A DNA stretch of 64,000 bases from Verrucomicrobium spinosum DSM 4136 = JCM 18804 (GTDB lineage Bacteria; Verrucomicrobiota; Verrucomicrobiia; Verrucomicrobiales; Verrucomicrobiaceae): contig NZ_ABIZ01000001.1 of NCBI RefSeq assembly GCF_000172155.1, positions 3,195,105 through 3,259,104 of the forward strand, in the 5' to 3' direction. Both the position numbers and the translations under genes were made by a program. Each line of letters begins with the position of its first letter. Position 1 is the first letter of the stretch. This document shows, piece after piece, positions 18,208 through 26,555 of the stretch. The notes under the pieces were generated by a model that had not been told where the DNA came from, made no database searches, and worked only from the letters and a program-made list of their open reading frames with translations.

Positions 18208-18807
18208 TTACAGCTCCCTCAACTGAATATGGCGGTACTCCATAGTGCCGCGATCGCCCTCAAGACCGATGGGGCCGGTGGCGGGCAGAGCCAGCGTGGC
18301 CTCGAGAACCTCACCATTGCAGGTGCAGTGTGCCACGCCGTCTTTCACGGTCACCACGATCTGATTCCAGTCCTGGGCCTTGTATTGCTTGAGTTCCTTG
18401 TAGGGGCCAGCCATCAGATAGTCACGGCACTGGAGCTGGGGCTTGCGCAGGAAGATGCCGCTGTCGGCATTGACCGACGCGCGGAACTCCAACTTGAGCA
18501 CGAAGTCCTTGGGGAACTCCTTCACAGTGTAGATCTGCTGGACGAGCCGGGGGACATCCTTGGGTGGGTTCACGGTAAGTACACCGCCGGCGGCGGTGTA
18601 GCGACCGTCGCTGGAGGCGGTTTTGCCGTCGAAGTTCTCGCCCTTTTTGGGATCGTTCCACCCGGTCAGATCTTTGCCGTTGAACAGGCTCACAAATCCG
18701 GTCTCGGGCTGCCAGGTGTCATCTGGGGCGGCATGGGTGGGGCTGACAAGGGTGGTGACGATCGCCAGGGTGGCGGCAATGGCGGGAACGAGGGCGGGCA
18801 GTTTCAT
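18208..18807 (-). CDS. DUF1080 (3-keto-disaccharide hydrolase-like) secreted protein
   Basis: A 199-residue exported protein with a signal peptide (MKLPALVPAIAATLAIVTTL, cleavage after THA) and one jelly-roll domain of the DUF1080/3-keto-disaccharide hydrolase family: FVSLFNGKDLTGW near residue 40, FRASVNADSGIFLR near 110 and GPIGLEGDRGTMEYRHIQL at the end. Members act on or bind glycans outside the cytoplasm and are abundant in Verrucomicrobia. The frame is open upstream into the glutaminase gene (to 19050), but the upstream part is antifamily and overlaps that gene's end. ATG 18807 is therefore preferred, 52 bases after the glutaminase stop on the same strand. Confidence 0.9.
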   Translation of the reverse strand: MKLPALVPAIAATLAIVTTLVSPTHAAPDDTWQPETGFVSLFNGKDLTGWNDPKKGENFDGKTASSDGRYTAAGGVLTVNPPKDVPRLVQQIYTVKEFPKDFVLKLEFRASVNADSGIFLRKPQLQCRDYLMAGPYKELKQYKAQDWNQIVVTVKDGVAHCTCNGEVLEATLALPATGPIGLEGDRGTMEYRHIQLREL

Positions 18808-18859
18808 GCGGCTCTCAAAACGTGGAATCTGCCAGGTTTCGTGCGGGATTTTTTCTGGT

Positions 18860-20713
18860 TCAGTAGTCAAAAATGCTGACCTCCCGGTTGGCTTTGCGCA
18901 GCTTGGTAGAGAGATATCGCGCCAGATTGCGAAGAAGCACGATCTTGATGTGGGGATGGGTGTCCTCCAGCCTCTCAAAGGCCTCGATGGGCAGCAGGTC
19001 GCATTCAACATCGGTGTCAGCCATGACCACAGCGGAGCGGGGAGACTCATCCAGGAGCGCCATCTCGCCGAAAGCCATTCCTGGCGAGAAGGTGGCCAGG
19101 CGTTTTTGCATGCCGCTGGCCAGCGTGACGGTGACGCTTACCGTGCCGCGGGCAAGCACGAAGAGCTCCCGGGCGGCATCACCCGCATTGACGACCACGC
19201 TGCCCTTGCGGTACTGATGTCTGACAAAGAGGGCGGAGACGATGGAGACCTCGGCGGGGGTCAAGCCCTCCAGCATCTCATACTCTGAGTGCGTGGCGGA
19301 AAGTTCTACATGATGGTTGGGGTGCAACTCGGCCAGGAGGTGGTTCTCACACCACTCCAGGGCAGGATCATTGTCGTCAAAGAAGTGGAACAGTGAACTC
19401 CAGTTTTCACCGAGCTTGGCTTTCATATAGCGCCGCAGCATGGGGGCTCTGAAGATGTGGGTGAAAATCAGCTTGATGCCCGAGGAGGCCAGCTTCAGGA
19501 GCAACTGGTGGAAGAGGCGGCAGGTGCTCTCATTCACCACGAGCGTCCTCTTCAAATCCAGAATGATGAAGCGCCGGTTGCCCAAGTCCTTCATCGCCTC
19601 CCGCACCACCACCTCAGCAGTGGAGAAGACCAGGTTGCCCTGAAGCTGGAGGACCTGTATCGAACGACCCGCCGTTCTCAACAGGCTGGCTTCTTCCGGC
19701 GTGCGAACCCGGCTGGAGTTCACTTCGGATCCGTTGAACTCCAGCCGCACGACTGAGGAACTGGTGTGGGGGGAGTTGAACAGGTGGAGGTCAAAGTGTC
19801 GTGAAAGGTCATCGCACACCTTGATGCCCCGCACGCTGTTGCCGCGCACATCCAAGGGGGGGGAAAAGATACCGATTCCCAATTGGCCGGGCAGCACGGC
19901 CACAATCCCGCCAGCGACACCGCTCTTTGCCGGCATGCCAACTCGATAAATCCACTCCCCCGCGTAGTCGTACATGCCGCAGGACGCCATCACGCTGAGC
20001 ACGCTCTCCACATACTCGCCCCGGATGGCCCGCTTTCCAGTCACAGGGTTGATGCCGTGATTTGCCAGCGTGGCACCCATGATGGCCAGATCGCGACAGG
20101 TCACGGAGAGGGAGCACTGCTTGAAGTAGAGATCAACCACGGGCAGGGGATCTTCCGTGAGGATATCGAAGTTGCGCAGCATGTAGCCAATGGCGCGGTT
20201 TCGGTGTCCGGTGTCGCTCTCTGACTGATAGACACTGGAGTCGAGTGCCAGCTCACGTCCTGCGTAGAGGGAGAAAGTGTCGAGAATCCGCTGCAGGCGC
20301 GTGTTCTGTGACTTGCCTGCGATCTGGCCGACGGCGGCAATCGCGCCAGCGTTGATCATCGGATTGCGGGGGCGGCCGGTATCTGGCTCCAGGCTGATCG
20401 CGTTGAAGGCGTCACCTGTGGGCTCCACGCCGATCTTGGTAAAGACCTCCGTGCGGGTCTTGTCTTCCAAGGCCATGCCGTACACAAAGGGCTTGGAAAT
20501 GGATTGAATGGTGAAGGAGTGCTGGCTGTCGCCCACCTCATAGATCTGCCCGTCTGCAGTTACCAAGCATATACCAAACAGGGATGGGTCAGCCTTCGCA
20601 AGTTCCGGGATGTATGTGGCTACGGCACCCTCGTCCAGAGAGATGTACTTGGCGTGCAGCGATTTGAGGTAGTCGAGAATCGGGGAGGACAAGGAGGAAT
20701 CGGCAAGGTTCAT
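18860..20713 (-). CDS. glsA: Glutaminase A fused to STAS and cyclic-nucleotide-binding domains
   Basis: Hydrolyses glutamine to glutamate and ammonia; the extra domains suggest regulation. With this start it has 617 residues. The glutaminase domain (about 1-310) has the serine-lysine catalytic motif FTIQSISKPF, PRNPMINAGAI, and SGMYDYAGEWIYRVGMPAKSGV. A STAS-like domain follows (about 345-440, FIILDLKRTLVVNEST). A cNMP/CRP-like effector domain closes the protein (about 480-600: GDAARELFVLARGTVSV, GMAFGEMALLDESPRSAVV). Glutaminases with this three-part layout are known. The frame is open to 20983 and includes a signal-peptide-like start at 20902; ATG 20713 is chosen because the enzyme domain begins there and the added domains are cytosolic. 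Confidence 0.88.
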   Translation of the reverse strand: MNLADSSLSSPILDYLKSLHAKYISLDEGAVATYIPELAKADPSLFGICLVTADGQIYEVGDSQHSFTIQSISKPFVYGMALEDKTRTEVFTKIGVEPTGDAFNAISLEPDTGRPRNPMINAGAIAAVGQIAGKSQNTRLQRILDTFSLYAGRELALDSSVYQSESDTGHRNRAIGYMLRNFDILTEDPLPVVDLYFKQCSLSVTCRDLAIMGATLANHGINPVTGKRAIRGEYVESVLSVMASCGMYDYAGEWIYRVGMPAKSGVAGGIVAVLPGQLGIGIFSPPLDVRGNSVRGIKVCDDLSRHFDLHLFNSPHTSSSVVRLEFNGSEVNSSRVRTPEEASLLRTAGRSIQVLQLQGNLVFSTAEVVVREAMKDLGNRRFIILDLKRTLVVNESTCRLFHQLLLKLASSGIKLIFTHIFRAPMLRRYMKAKLGENWSSLFHFFDDNDPALEWCENHLLAELHPNHHVELSATHSEYEMLEGLTPAEVSIVSALFVRHQYRKGSVVVNAGDAARELFVLARGTVSVTVTLASGMQKRLATFSPGMAFGEMALLDESPRSAVVMADTDVECDLLPIEAFERLEDTHPHIKIVLLRNLARYLSTKLRKANREVSIFDY

Positions 20714-20900
20714 TGATAAGCGTGTCAGTGAGAGCGTCTCCGATGTCACAGCAGGTGAGGGCTGCTTCACGGATGGTGTGGACTCCGATACCCGGGTGAA
20801 GGGGTTCGATGTGGAAATTTCGGGGGCGTTGACCGGACGGGTGGTTCCGGCTATGAGAAGAACTCCCGTCAAGCAACAAGCATGCCACCGTGTTTTCTTC

Positions 20901-21752
20901 ATGATTAGCGAAAACCTGCCTCCGCCCATGTCTCCACAGGATTCATCCTCCGCGACTTCCAAACAGAATGCCACCATTGCCATCCAGGGGCTGCGCTATG
21001 TCCGGGACCGGGAAATTTTGAAAGGCATTGACTGGCAGGTGGAGCCAGGGGAGCACTGGGTCATCCTGGGGCCCAACGGCTGTGGGAAGACCTCGCTGAT
21101 CAACTGCCTGACCGGCTATGAGATGGCCACCGCAGGAGATGTTTTTGTGGATGGCGCTGAATATGGCCGTACTGACTGGCGCGAGGTGCGCAAACGCGTA
21201 GGGCTGGTGACGAGTACGCTTACCTTCTACCTGGAGCCAGGTGAGCCGGTGCTGGATGCAGTGGTCAGCGGGCGGGACGCCATGATCAATCTCGTGGGGG
21301 AAGTGGATCCAACCTTGCGCCAGGAAGCGCGTGCCCTGCTCAACCGGATCGGCTGCGGTTACCTCACAGATTCCAGGTGGGGTGTGCTTTCCCAGGGGGA
21401 ACGGCAAAAGATCCTGATCTGCCGTGCGCTGATGGCGCGGTACAAGGTGTTGATCTTGGATGAACCCTGCGCGGGGCTTGATCCCGTGGCCCGTGAGCGC
21501 TTTTTGCAATGGTTGCAGACTCTTGCCCGGGAAGAAGGGGCACCCTCCATGGTACTGGTGACCCACCATGTGGAGGAGATCCTCCCCTGTTTCAGCAGGG
21601 TGCTACTGCTGAAAGACGGGGCTGTACTGTGTGCGGGGCCCAAAGAGGAGGTGATGTCTCCCAGCCTGCTAAGCCAAGCCTACGGTGCACCGCTCCAGCT
21701 CATTCAGAGTGGGGAGCGCTATGTCCTGCAGGTCGTACCTGAGGCGGTCTGA
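20901..21752 (+). CDS. ABC transporter ATP-binding protein (ModF/YlmA-like)
   Basis: A 283-residue ATPase with all nucleotide-binding motifs: Walker A GPNGCGKTS near residue 55, signature LSQGER, Walker B VLILDEPCAGLD, and the switch His in VLVTHHVEE. Single-domain members of this subtype are often annotated as molybdate- or iron-linked ATPases. No permease gene is adjacent, so its partner must be elsewhere, or it may act as a non-transport ATPase. Starts at 20901 or 20928 are both possible; neither has a clear ribosome site. It diverges from the glutaminase gene, whose alternative start at 20902 would share the same CATG. Confidence 0.85.
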   Translation: MISENLPPPMSPQDSSSATSKQNATIAIQGLRYVRDREILKGIDWQVEPGEHWVILGPNGCGKTSLINCLTGYEMATAGDVFVDGAEYGRTDWREVRKRVGLVTSTLTFYLEPGEPVLDAVVSGRDAMINLVGEVDPTLRQEARALLNRIGCGYLTDSRWGVLSQGERQKILICRALMARYKVLILDEPCAGLDPVARERFLQWLQTLAREEGAPSMVLVTHHVEEILPCFSRVLLLKDGAVLCAGPKEEVMSPSLLSQAYGAPLQLIQSGERYVLQVVPEAV

Positions 21753-21823
21753 ACGGCGAGCCTAATCGAATCTTCGGCCCTCCTGTCGTGGTCTTCCTGC
21801 CGCCGAGTGGGAGACAGTTGTTC

Positions 21824-22027
21824 TCAGGAAACTCCGCGGAGGGCCTCGAAGGCAATTGCGGGAACGGGAGTCAGATTCTCAGATTCTGTGGAGGGACGTC
21901 CAGACAGAGGCAGTGCTCCCCTCTCCAGCAGGTTGGATAAACTGGTTTCCAAGGTTTGGAAATGCAGCCCCGGCAGAAGCTTGTCCGTGCCAGGCTTCTG
22001 AATTTTGAGAGCCGCTGTGGTGTTCAT
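21824..22027 (-). CDS. Possible 67-residue hypothetical protein
   Basis: Small frame in the gap between the ABC gene and the PEP-CTERM gene. The predicted peptide has no low-complexity bias, contains LHFQTLETSLSNLLERG and is preceded by an AT-rich patch that could hold a promoter. No ribosome site or family is visible, so it may be chance. Confidence 0.3.
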   Translation of the reverse strand: MNTTAALKIQKPGTDKLLPGLHFQTLETSLSNLLERGALPLSGRPSTESENLTPVPAIAFEALRGVS

Positions 22028-22132
22028 GGCATATACAAGAATATTATCACTATAGAATCAAGAAAATGATTATATTATCTACGGGTAAAAAAGGCAGAAA
22101 TCACATTTGATAGCCTTAACCTTCGTGCCATC

Positions 22133-22172
22133 AAAAAACCCCCACCACCTGATGAAACAGGCGCGATGGGGG
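22133..22172 (-). terminator. Intrinsic terminator of the choice-of-anchor A gene
   Basis: Read on the minus strand: CCCCCA/TGGGGG outer stem (22139-22144 with 22167-22172) with an inner CCTG/CAGG stem, then a run of six T (AAAAAA on the plus strand at 22133-22138). It lies 20 bases after the stop of the PEP-CTERM gene. Confidence 0.75.
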
Positions 22173-22191
22173 TGTCTTGAACGGTTGAAAC

Positions 22192-23190
22192 CTAGCGGCG
22201 CAGATTGGACCGGCGACGGGTAAGGATAATCAGGCCAGCCACGGCCAGGAGAAGGGCGCTGCCGGGTTCGGGTACGGCTTGGGCGCGATAGCCTGCGTAG
22301 GAGTTGGCGCTGCTGCTGCTTGGCAGGTGGACTTCGCCGGTCAGGTTCAGGTTATTGGCGATGACTGCGCCGTCGATGTTGTTGGAGGTCGTGATTGTGG
22401 CATTGGGGGCCAGGATGCTCCCATTGAACTGGTGGCTTCCAAGATTAATGGTGGTGGCTTCGTAGAAGTTCCAGACGATGTGCGCCTGCCAGTAGTCGCT
22501 GGTGAAATCACCCACCATGTTGCCAGCATTCTGGATCCAGTTCACGGTGGTGCCGGAAACGTTGATGACGATGTTGGTGGCGCCATTGGCAACGAGGCCA
22601 ATCTGCTGGGAGAGGTTGCTGCCGAAGATGGCGTCTGCGCTGATGCTGAAGACGGCGAGACCATCGCTGCCCGCGGTAGCGGTGAAAGTGACAGGGCCTG
22701 GTTGGCCGTTGGTGGATGAGGTCACCACGCTGTCGGTAGCGAGGGATTTGAGATTGGCGCTCTCGCTGAGGAAAGCCTGCTTGAGGGTGGACAAATCCGT
22801 GGACTGGCTGACCTGGCTGCCGCCACCATTGTAGTTGATGGTGCGGCCGTTGGTCCCGCCCAGGTATAGGCTGCCTTTGTTGAGTTGAAGCGGGTTCCCG
22901 CTGCCAATGTTGCCGCCCACCACCAAGGTCTTGTCTGTGGCAGAGGTGCCACTGGGAAGGCCGATTCCGAAGTTCGAAGAGTTGCTCCCGCTCAAATTTC
23001 CACCCACTAGGGTGCGTCCTTCGATTTCACCCTGGATGTTCAAGTTTCCGAAGATGATCGCGTTGTAGTTTTCCCAGGTGTAGCTCTGTGCCTTGGCTTG
23101 GCTGAGGCCGAAAGTTACCAGGCTTGAAACGGCGAGAACTATAGACCGTGCCACACGGTTCGCAAAGGTGAGAGATGCTAGGGGTTGCAT
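22192..23190 (-). CDS. Choice-of-anchor A family protein with PEP-CTERM signal
   Basis: Exported surface protein of 332 residues. A signal peptide (about 1-35, ending SQAKA) is followed by the choice-of-anchor A domain: YNAIIFGNLNIQGEIEGRTLVGGNLSG at the start, and NIVINVSG, WNFYEATTINLGSHQFNGSILAPNA and IDGAVIANNLNLTGEVH later. The protein ends with VPEPGSALLLAVAGLIILTRRRS, a standard PEP-CTERM sorting tag read by exosortase. It is probably anchored in or exported through the outer envelope. It is followed by a terminator and preceded by a region with repeated TTGCGA boxes. Role unknown; adhesion or biofilm matrix is a common guess for the family. Confidence 0.93.
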   Translation of the reverse strand: MQPLASLTFANRVARSIVLAVSSLVTFGLSQAKAQSYTWENYNAIIFGNLNIQGEIEGRTLVGGNLSGSNSSNFGIGLPSGTSATDKTLVVGGNIGSGNPLQLNKGSLYLGGTNGRTINYNGGGSQVSQSTDLSTLKQAFLSESANLKSLATDSVVTSSTNGQPGPVTFTATAGSDGLAVFSISADAIFGSNLSQQIGLVANGATNIVINVSGTTVNWIQNAGNMVGDFTSDYWQAHIVWNFYEATTINLGSHQFNGSILAPNATITTSNNIDGAVIANNLNLTGEVHLPSSSSANSYAGYRAQAVPEPGSALLLAVAGLIILTRRRSNLRR

Positions 23191-23243
23191 TCTCGAAAGT
23201 AATACTCACACTCTCAAACGCAATAGCAAATATCGCCAGAGAA

Positions 23244-23359
23244 TCGCAAATACTAGAAACTGAGTCAATTGGGGGCGTGGTTTTATTTGCGCGCGGGCAA
23301 GGTTTCCATAAGATGATCGCAAAACTACGCTTTCGCCGCATGATTTATCATGTTTGCGA
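23244..23359. promoter_or_regulatory. TTGCGA/TCGCAA boxes upstream of the choice-of-anchor A gene
   Basis: TCGCAA occurs at 23244-23249 and 23317-23322 and its complement TTGCGA at 23354-23359. All lie upstream of the minus-strand PEP-CTERM gene, in a region of lower GC. The 10-mer TCGCAAATAC seen here recurs inverted before the DUF5916 gene. Possible regulator sites; visual evidence only. Confidence 0.3.
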
Positions 23360-23400
23360 ATCTCTCATTTGGGGGGTAGGGCGATGCCGTGGTCCCGGAC

Positions 23401-25017
23401 CTAGAGTTCCACCATCAGCAGATGTCGAACGCGCGGGGGCTCATCGCCGCGGTGAAGTGCCACCACCGCGTCTTCAATGCGGCGATCCTCTACTGTGGCT
23501 CTCTGATGCTGGCGAAGGTGTTCCGCCCAGGAGCCGACGATAAACGTCTCCCGAAAAACGCGCGGATTGTCGAGATCTACAAAAAGGGAACAACGAAAAG
23601 CTCCATCGCGAAGACGGATCTTGCGCAGGGCGCGCATCGCCTCGCGGAAGGCAGGCTCGTCTTCTTGGAAGAGCTGGTATTCAATGGTGATCAAGACCGG
23701 GCCATCCTCTGGACCGGGAGTGGTGGTGAGGGTGTGCTCAGGCCAGTCGTTGGATGGGGAGAGGTCCAGCTTGTCCACGTGACTGATGGGCCACCGTCTC
23801 TGGAGCGTGATACTGATGAGGAGCCAGGCGGCTGCGCCAAGCAGGGCGACGGTGGCACCCCAGTCTGAGAGTATTCGCCCCCAGGCCAAGGCTCCCAAGG
23901 CGAAGGCTCCTTGTACTGCCACCAGATAAATGGCGGAGCTGCGGGCGCGAACCCAGTTGGGGAAGGCGCTCTGGGCGGCAACGCTAAAGGTATTGAGCGC
24001 GCTCATCCAACCGGCACCGGCGAGGGCCAGAGCTGCACCCATGCTATAGCGATCAGTTACTGCGGCGAGCAGGCAGGCTGCGAGTGCCGAGGAGAGCCCG
24101 GCAGATGTGACCACCATGTCGAAGCTGAGGCGGGCGCGCAGCTTGGGGAGGAGGAACAGGGCCACCACTATGGCCCCCAGGCCGTAGCAGCTCATGAGCA
24201 GGCCGTAGTCAGACCCGCTCCACCCGCGTCGATGGATTAATATAGGGAGTAGTGCCACTGGGGCCACGGCGGCAAAGACGTGAACTGCGCCCCGGAGCAG
24301 GACGGCCTGCATGGGGGCGGCGTGGCGGGCATAGCGCAGGGCTGCCACCATGGCGCCCATCATCCGCTCCTGTTCGGTGGACTTGGGTGGAGACGGGGGG
24401 CTCACCCGCCAGGCTGCCAAGATCACGGCGCCGAATGAGAGAGTATTGAGGGCGAAGACGGGGCCCGGTCCGGCTGCGGCCACCAGCAAGCCGCCTGCCA
24501 CGGGGCCCAGGGAACGGGCGGTGTTGAAGCCTACGCTACCCAGAGCCAGGGCGGCAGAAAGCTGGGAGCGGCCCACCAAGTCTGGGATCAGGGCTTGCCA
24601 GGCTGGCATGGTGAAGGCGGAGGCGACCCCCAGTTGAAAGGTCGCCAACAACAACAACGGCGCAGAAAGTTTACCGGCAAAGGCCAGATAGGTCATGCCT
24701 GCTGCGGTGAGCAAGGCCCCTGCTTGAGCCAACAGGATGAGCTTGCGTCGGTCCACGAGGTCCGCCAGAGCCCCGGCAGGCAGGGCCAGCAGAAAAAGAG
24801 GCAGCCCTGTCATCGTCTGCATCAGGGCCACCAGCAGTGGAGAGGCGGAGATGGAGGTCATCGTCCAGATGGCCGCCGTGTCATTCATGGTCGTGCCGAT
24901 ATTGGAGACGATATTGGCCAGCCAGAGGCCGCGGAACTGCCAGTCACGCAAGGGGGCCCAAGCGGAGCCCCGCTTCGAAGCGGGGGGCGAGGAGGCGTGG
25001 GAGGCGCTGACGCTCAT
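23401..25017 (-). CDS. MFS transporter (MFS_3 type) with C-terminal monooxygenase-like domain
   Basis: A 538-residue protein of the MFS_3/'transmembrane secretion effector' family (EntS-like exporters). Residues ~20-420 contain about 12 membrane segments with typical motifs: WLANIVSNIGTTMNDTAAIW and a loop LPAGALADLVDRRKLIL. Residues ~440-538 are a soluble ferredoxin-like domain (ITIEYQLFQEDEPAFREAM, then ALRKIRLRDGAFRCSLFVDLD, WAEHLRQHQR), the appendage typical of this subfamily. It probably exports a small metabolite. The frame opens at 25071; ATG 25017 gives the usual short cytosolic head, but the earlier start is possible. Divergent from glcD. Confidence 0.88.
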   Translation of the reverse strand: MSVSASHASSPPASKRGSAWAPLRDWQFRGLWLANIVSNIGTTMNDTAAIWTMTSISASPLLVALMQTMTGLPLFLLALPAGALADLVDRRKLILLAQAGALLTAAGMTYLAFAGKLSAPLLLLATFQLGVASAFTMPAWQALIPDLVGRSQLSAALALGSVGFNTARSLGPVAGGLLVAAAGPGPVFALNTLSFGAVILAAWRVSPPSPPKSTEQERMMGAMVAALRYARHAAPMQAVLLRGAVHVFAAVAPVALLPILIHRRGWSGSDYGLLMSCYGLGAIVVALFLLPKLRARLSFDMVVTSAGLSSALAACLLAAVTDRYSMGAALALAGAGWMSALNTFSVAAQSAFPNWVRARSSAIYLVAVQGAFALGALAWGRILSDWGATVALLGAAAWLLISITLQRRWPISHVDKLDLSPSNDWPEHTLTTTPGPEDGPVLITIEYQLFQEDEPAFREAMRALRKIRLRDGAFRCSLFVDLDNPRVFRETFIVGSWAEHLRQHQRATVEDRRIEDAVVALHRGDEPPRVRHLLMVEL

Positions 25018-25136
25018 CGGGTGGTTGTGCTGTCTGAAAGTCAAATTGGGCGGGAGAAGCCGCTTGTCCATGGAGCAAACAAAACAGGTCCCCAGACTTG
25101 TTACGCATTGTGGTCATTTGGTGACTCGGTCTTGAC

Positions 25137-26552
25137 GTGGTAAATGCGTGTTTCAAACTGGATGCCTTGAACTCTGATGCCACTCCCTGGATCGCCGCGC
25201 TCGTGAACCTCTTGGGAGGGGATGCGGTGCTGTCCTCCGACGAAGACCTCGTCCCCTACAGCTTTGATGGAACCGCTGCGCTCAAACAACGCCCGGCGTG
25301 CGTGGTGTTCCCCCGCAGCACGGAGGACGTGGCGGCCTGTGTAAAACTGGCCAGGGAGCACGGAGTGCCAGTGGTGACCCGGGGCAGTGGCACCGGTCTC
25401 AGCGGTGGCAGTGTGCCTCTGACGGAGTGTCTGGTCCTGTGTTTGGTAAAACTGGACCGCATCCTGGAGGTGGATCCCCGCAATCTCACCCTTAGGGCAC
25501 AATGTGGGGTGATCACCAAGGAGATTGATGACGCCGCTTCAGGACATGGTCTCTTTTATCCGCCCGACCCGGGTTCGATGAAAATCTCCACGATCGGGGG
25601 CAATGTGGCGGAGAACAGCGGTGGTCTGCGCGGGCTGAAGTACGGGGTTACCCGGGACTATGTCATGGGCATGACGGTGGTCCTGCCGGATGGTGAGATC
25701 GCGTGGCTGGGCAACAAGTGTGTGAAGGATGTGGCTGGCTACTCGCTCAAAGATCTCTTTATCGGGAGTGAGGGCACGCTGGGGATCATCACGGAGGTGC
25801 TCCTCAAGCTGCTGCCCAAGCCCGCTGCGCGGCGAACGATGCTGGCCATGTATGACTCCATGGAGGCGGCCGCGGAGACGGTGAGCGCCATTATTGCGGC
25901 ACGGATCATCCCCTGCACTCTGGAGTTCCTGGATCGCATGACCCTGGGCTGCGTGGAAGACTATGCGAAGATTGGCCTGCCCACGGATGTGGAGGCGCTG
26001 CTGCTCATGGAGACGGATGGTCACCCTGCGGCAGTGGAGGATGAGGCGAATCGTATGATGGATATCGCCCGCCAGAACGGGGCCCGTGAAGTGAAGATGG
26101 CTGCCGATGAGGCTGAAGGAGCCCGTCTGGCCGCGGCCCGGCGCAATGCCTTCTCCGCCCTGGCTCGAGTGAAGCCCACCACCATCCTGGAGGATGTGAC
26201 CGTGCCTCGCAGTGAGCTGGCTGCGATGGTGAAGTTTATCAATGAGACGGCAGCGAAGCATCGATTGTTGATTGGCACTTTCGGACACATGGGAGACGGT
26301 AATCTGCATCCCACCTTCCTCACGAATGAGAAGGACGAGGAAGAAATGCATCGCGTAGAGCTGGCTCTGGGCGAGATCGTGGACAAGACCATCGCGATGG
26401 GCGGCACCATCACCGGGGAGCACGGGGTGGGGCTGGCCAAGAAGGGATTCTTGAAACAACAGTTCGGCAAGGCCAGCTATGACCTGCTCAAGCTGGTGAA
26501 AAAGGCCCTGGACCCGGCCGGCCTCCTGAACCCCGGCAAAATTTTTGACTGA
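25137..26552 (+). CDS. glcD: Glycolate oxidase FAD-binding subunit GlcD
   Basis: FAD-linked oxidase that converts glycolate (or a related 2-hydroxyacid such as lactate) to the 2-oxoacid, passing electrons to the Fe-S partner encoded next. The 471-residue protein has the PCMH FAD-binding signature (VVTRGSGTGLSGGSVP near residue 80, PPDPGSMKISTIGGNVAENSGG near 145, DLFIGSEGTLGIITEV near 205) and the C-terminal cap with GTFGHMGDGNLHPTF and ITGEHGVGLAKKGF. The start is taken as GTG 25137, since no ATG lies in frame near the domain. The gap to glcF is 3 bases, so the two genes are co-translated. Confidence 0.95.
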   Translation: MVNACFKLDALNSDATPWIAALVNLLGGDAVLSSDEDLVPYSFDGTAALKQRPACVVFPRSTEDVAACVKLAREHGVPVVTRGSGTGLSGGSVPLTECLVLCLVKLDRILEVDPRNLTLRAQCGVITKEIDDAASGHGLFYPPDPGSMKISTIGGNVAENSGGLRGLKYGVTRDYVMGMTVVLPDGEIAWLGNKCVKDVAGYSLKDLFIGSEGTLGIITEVLLKLLPKPAARRTMLAMYDSMEAAAETVSAIIAARIIPCTLEFLDRMTLGCVEDYAKIGLPTDVEALLLMETDGHPAAVEDEANRMMDIARQNGAREVKMAADEAEGARLAAARRNAFSALARVKPTTILEDVTVPRSELAAMVKFINETAAKHRLLIGTFGHMGDGNLHPTFLTNEKDEEEMHRVELALGEIVDKTIAMGGTITGEHGVGLAKKGFLKQQFGKASYDLLKLVKKALDPAGLLNPGKIFD

Positions 26553-26555
26553 GCC

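Larger units (their letters stand above)
21753..22191. other. Intergenic region with AT-rich patch
   Basis: Besides the weak minus-strand frame (21824-22027) and the terminator at 22133-22172, the region contains a strongly AT-rich stretch (22028-22090), unusual in this GC-rich window. I see no other gene. Confidence 0.4.
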
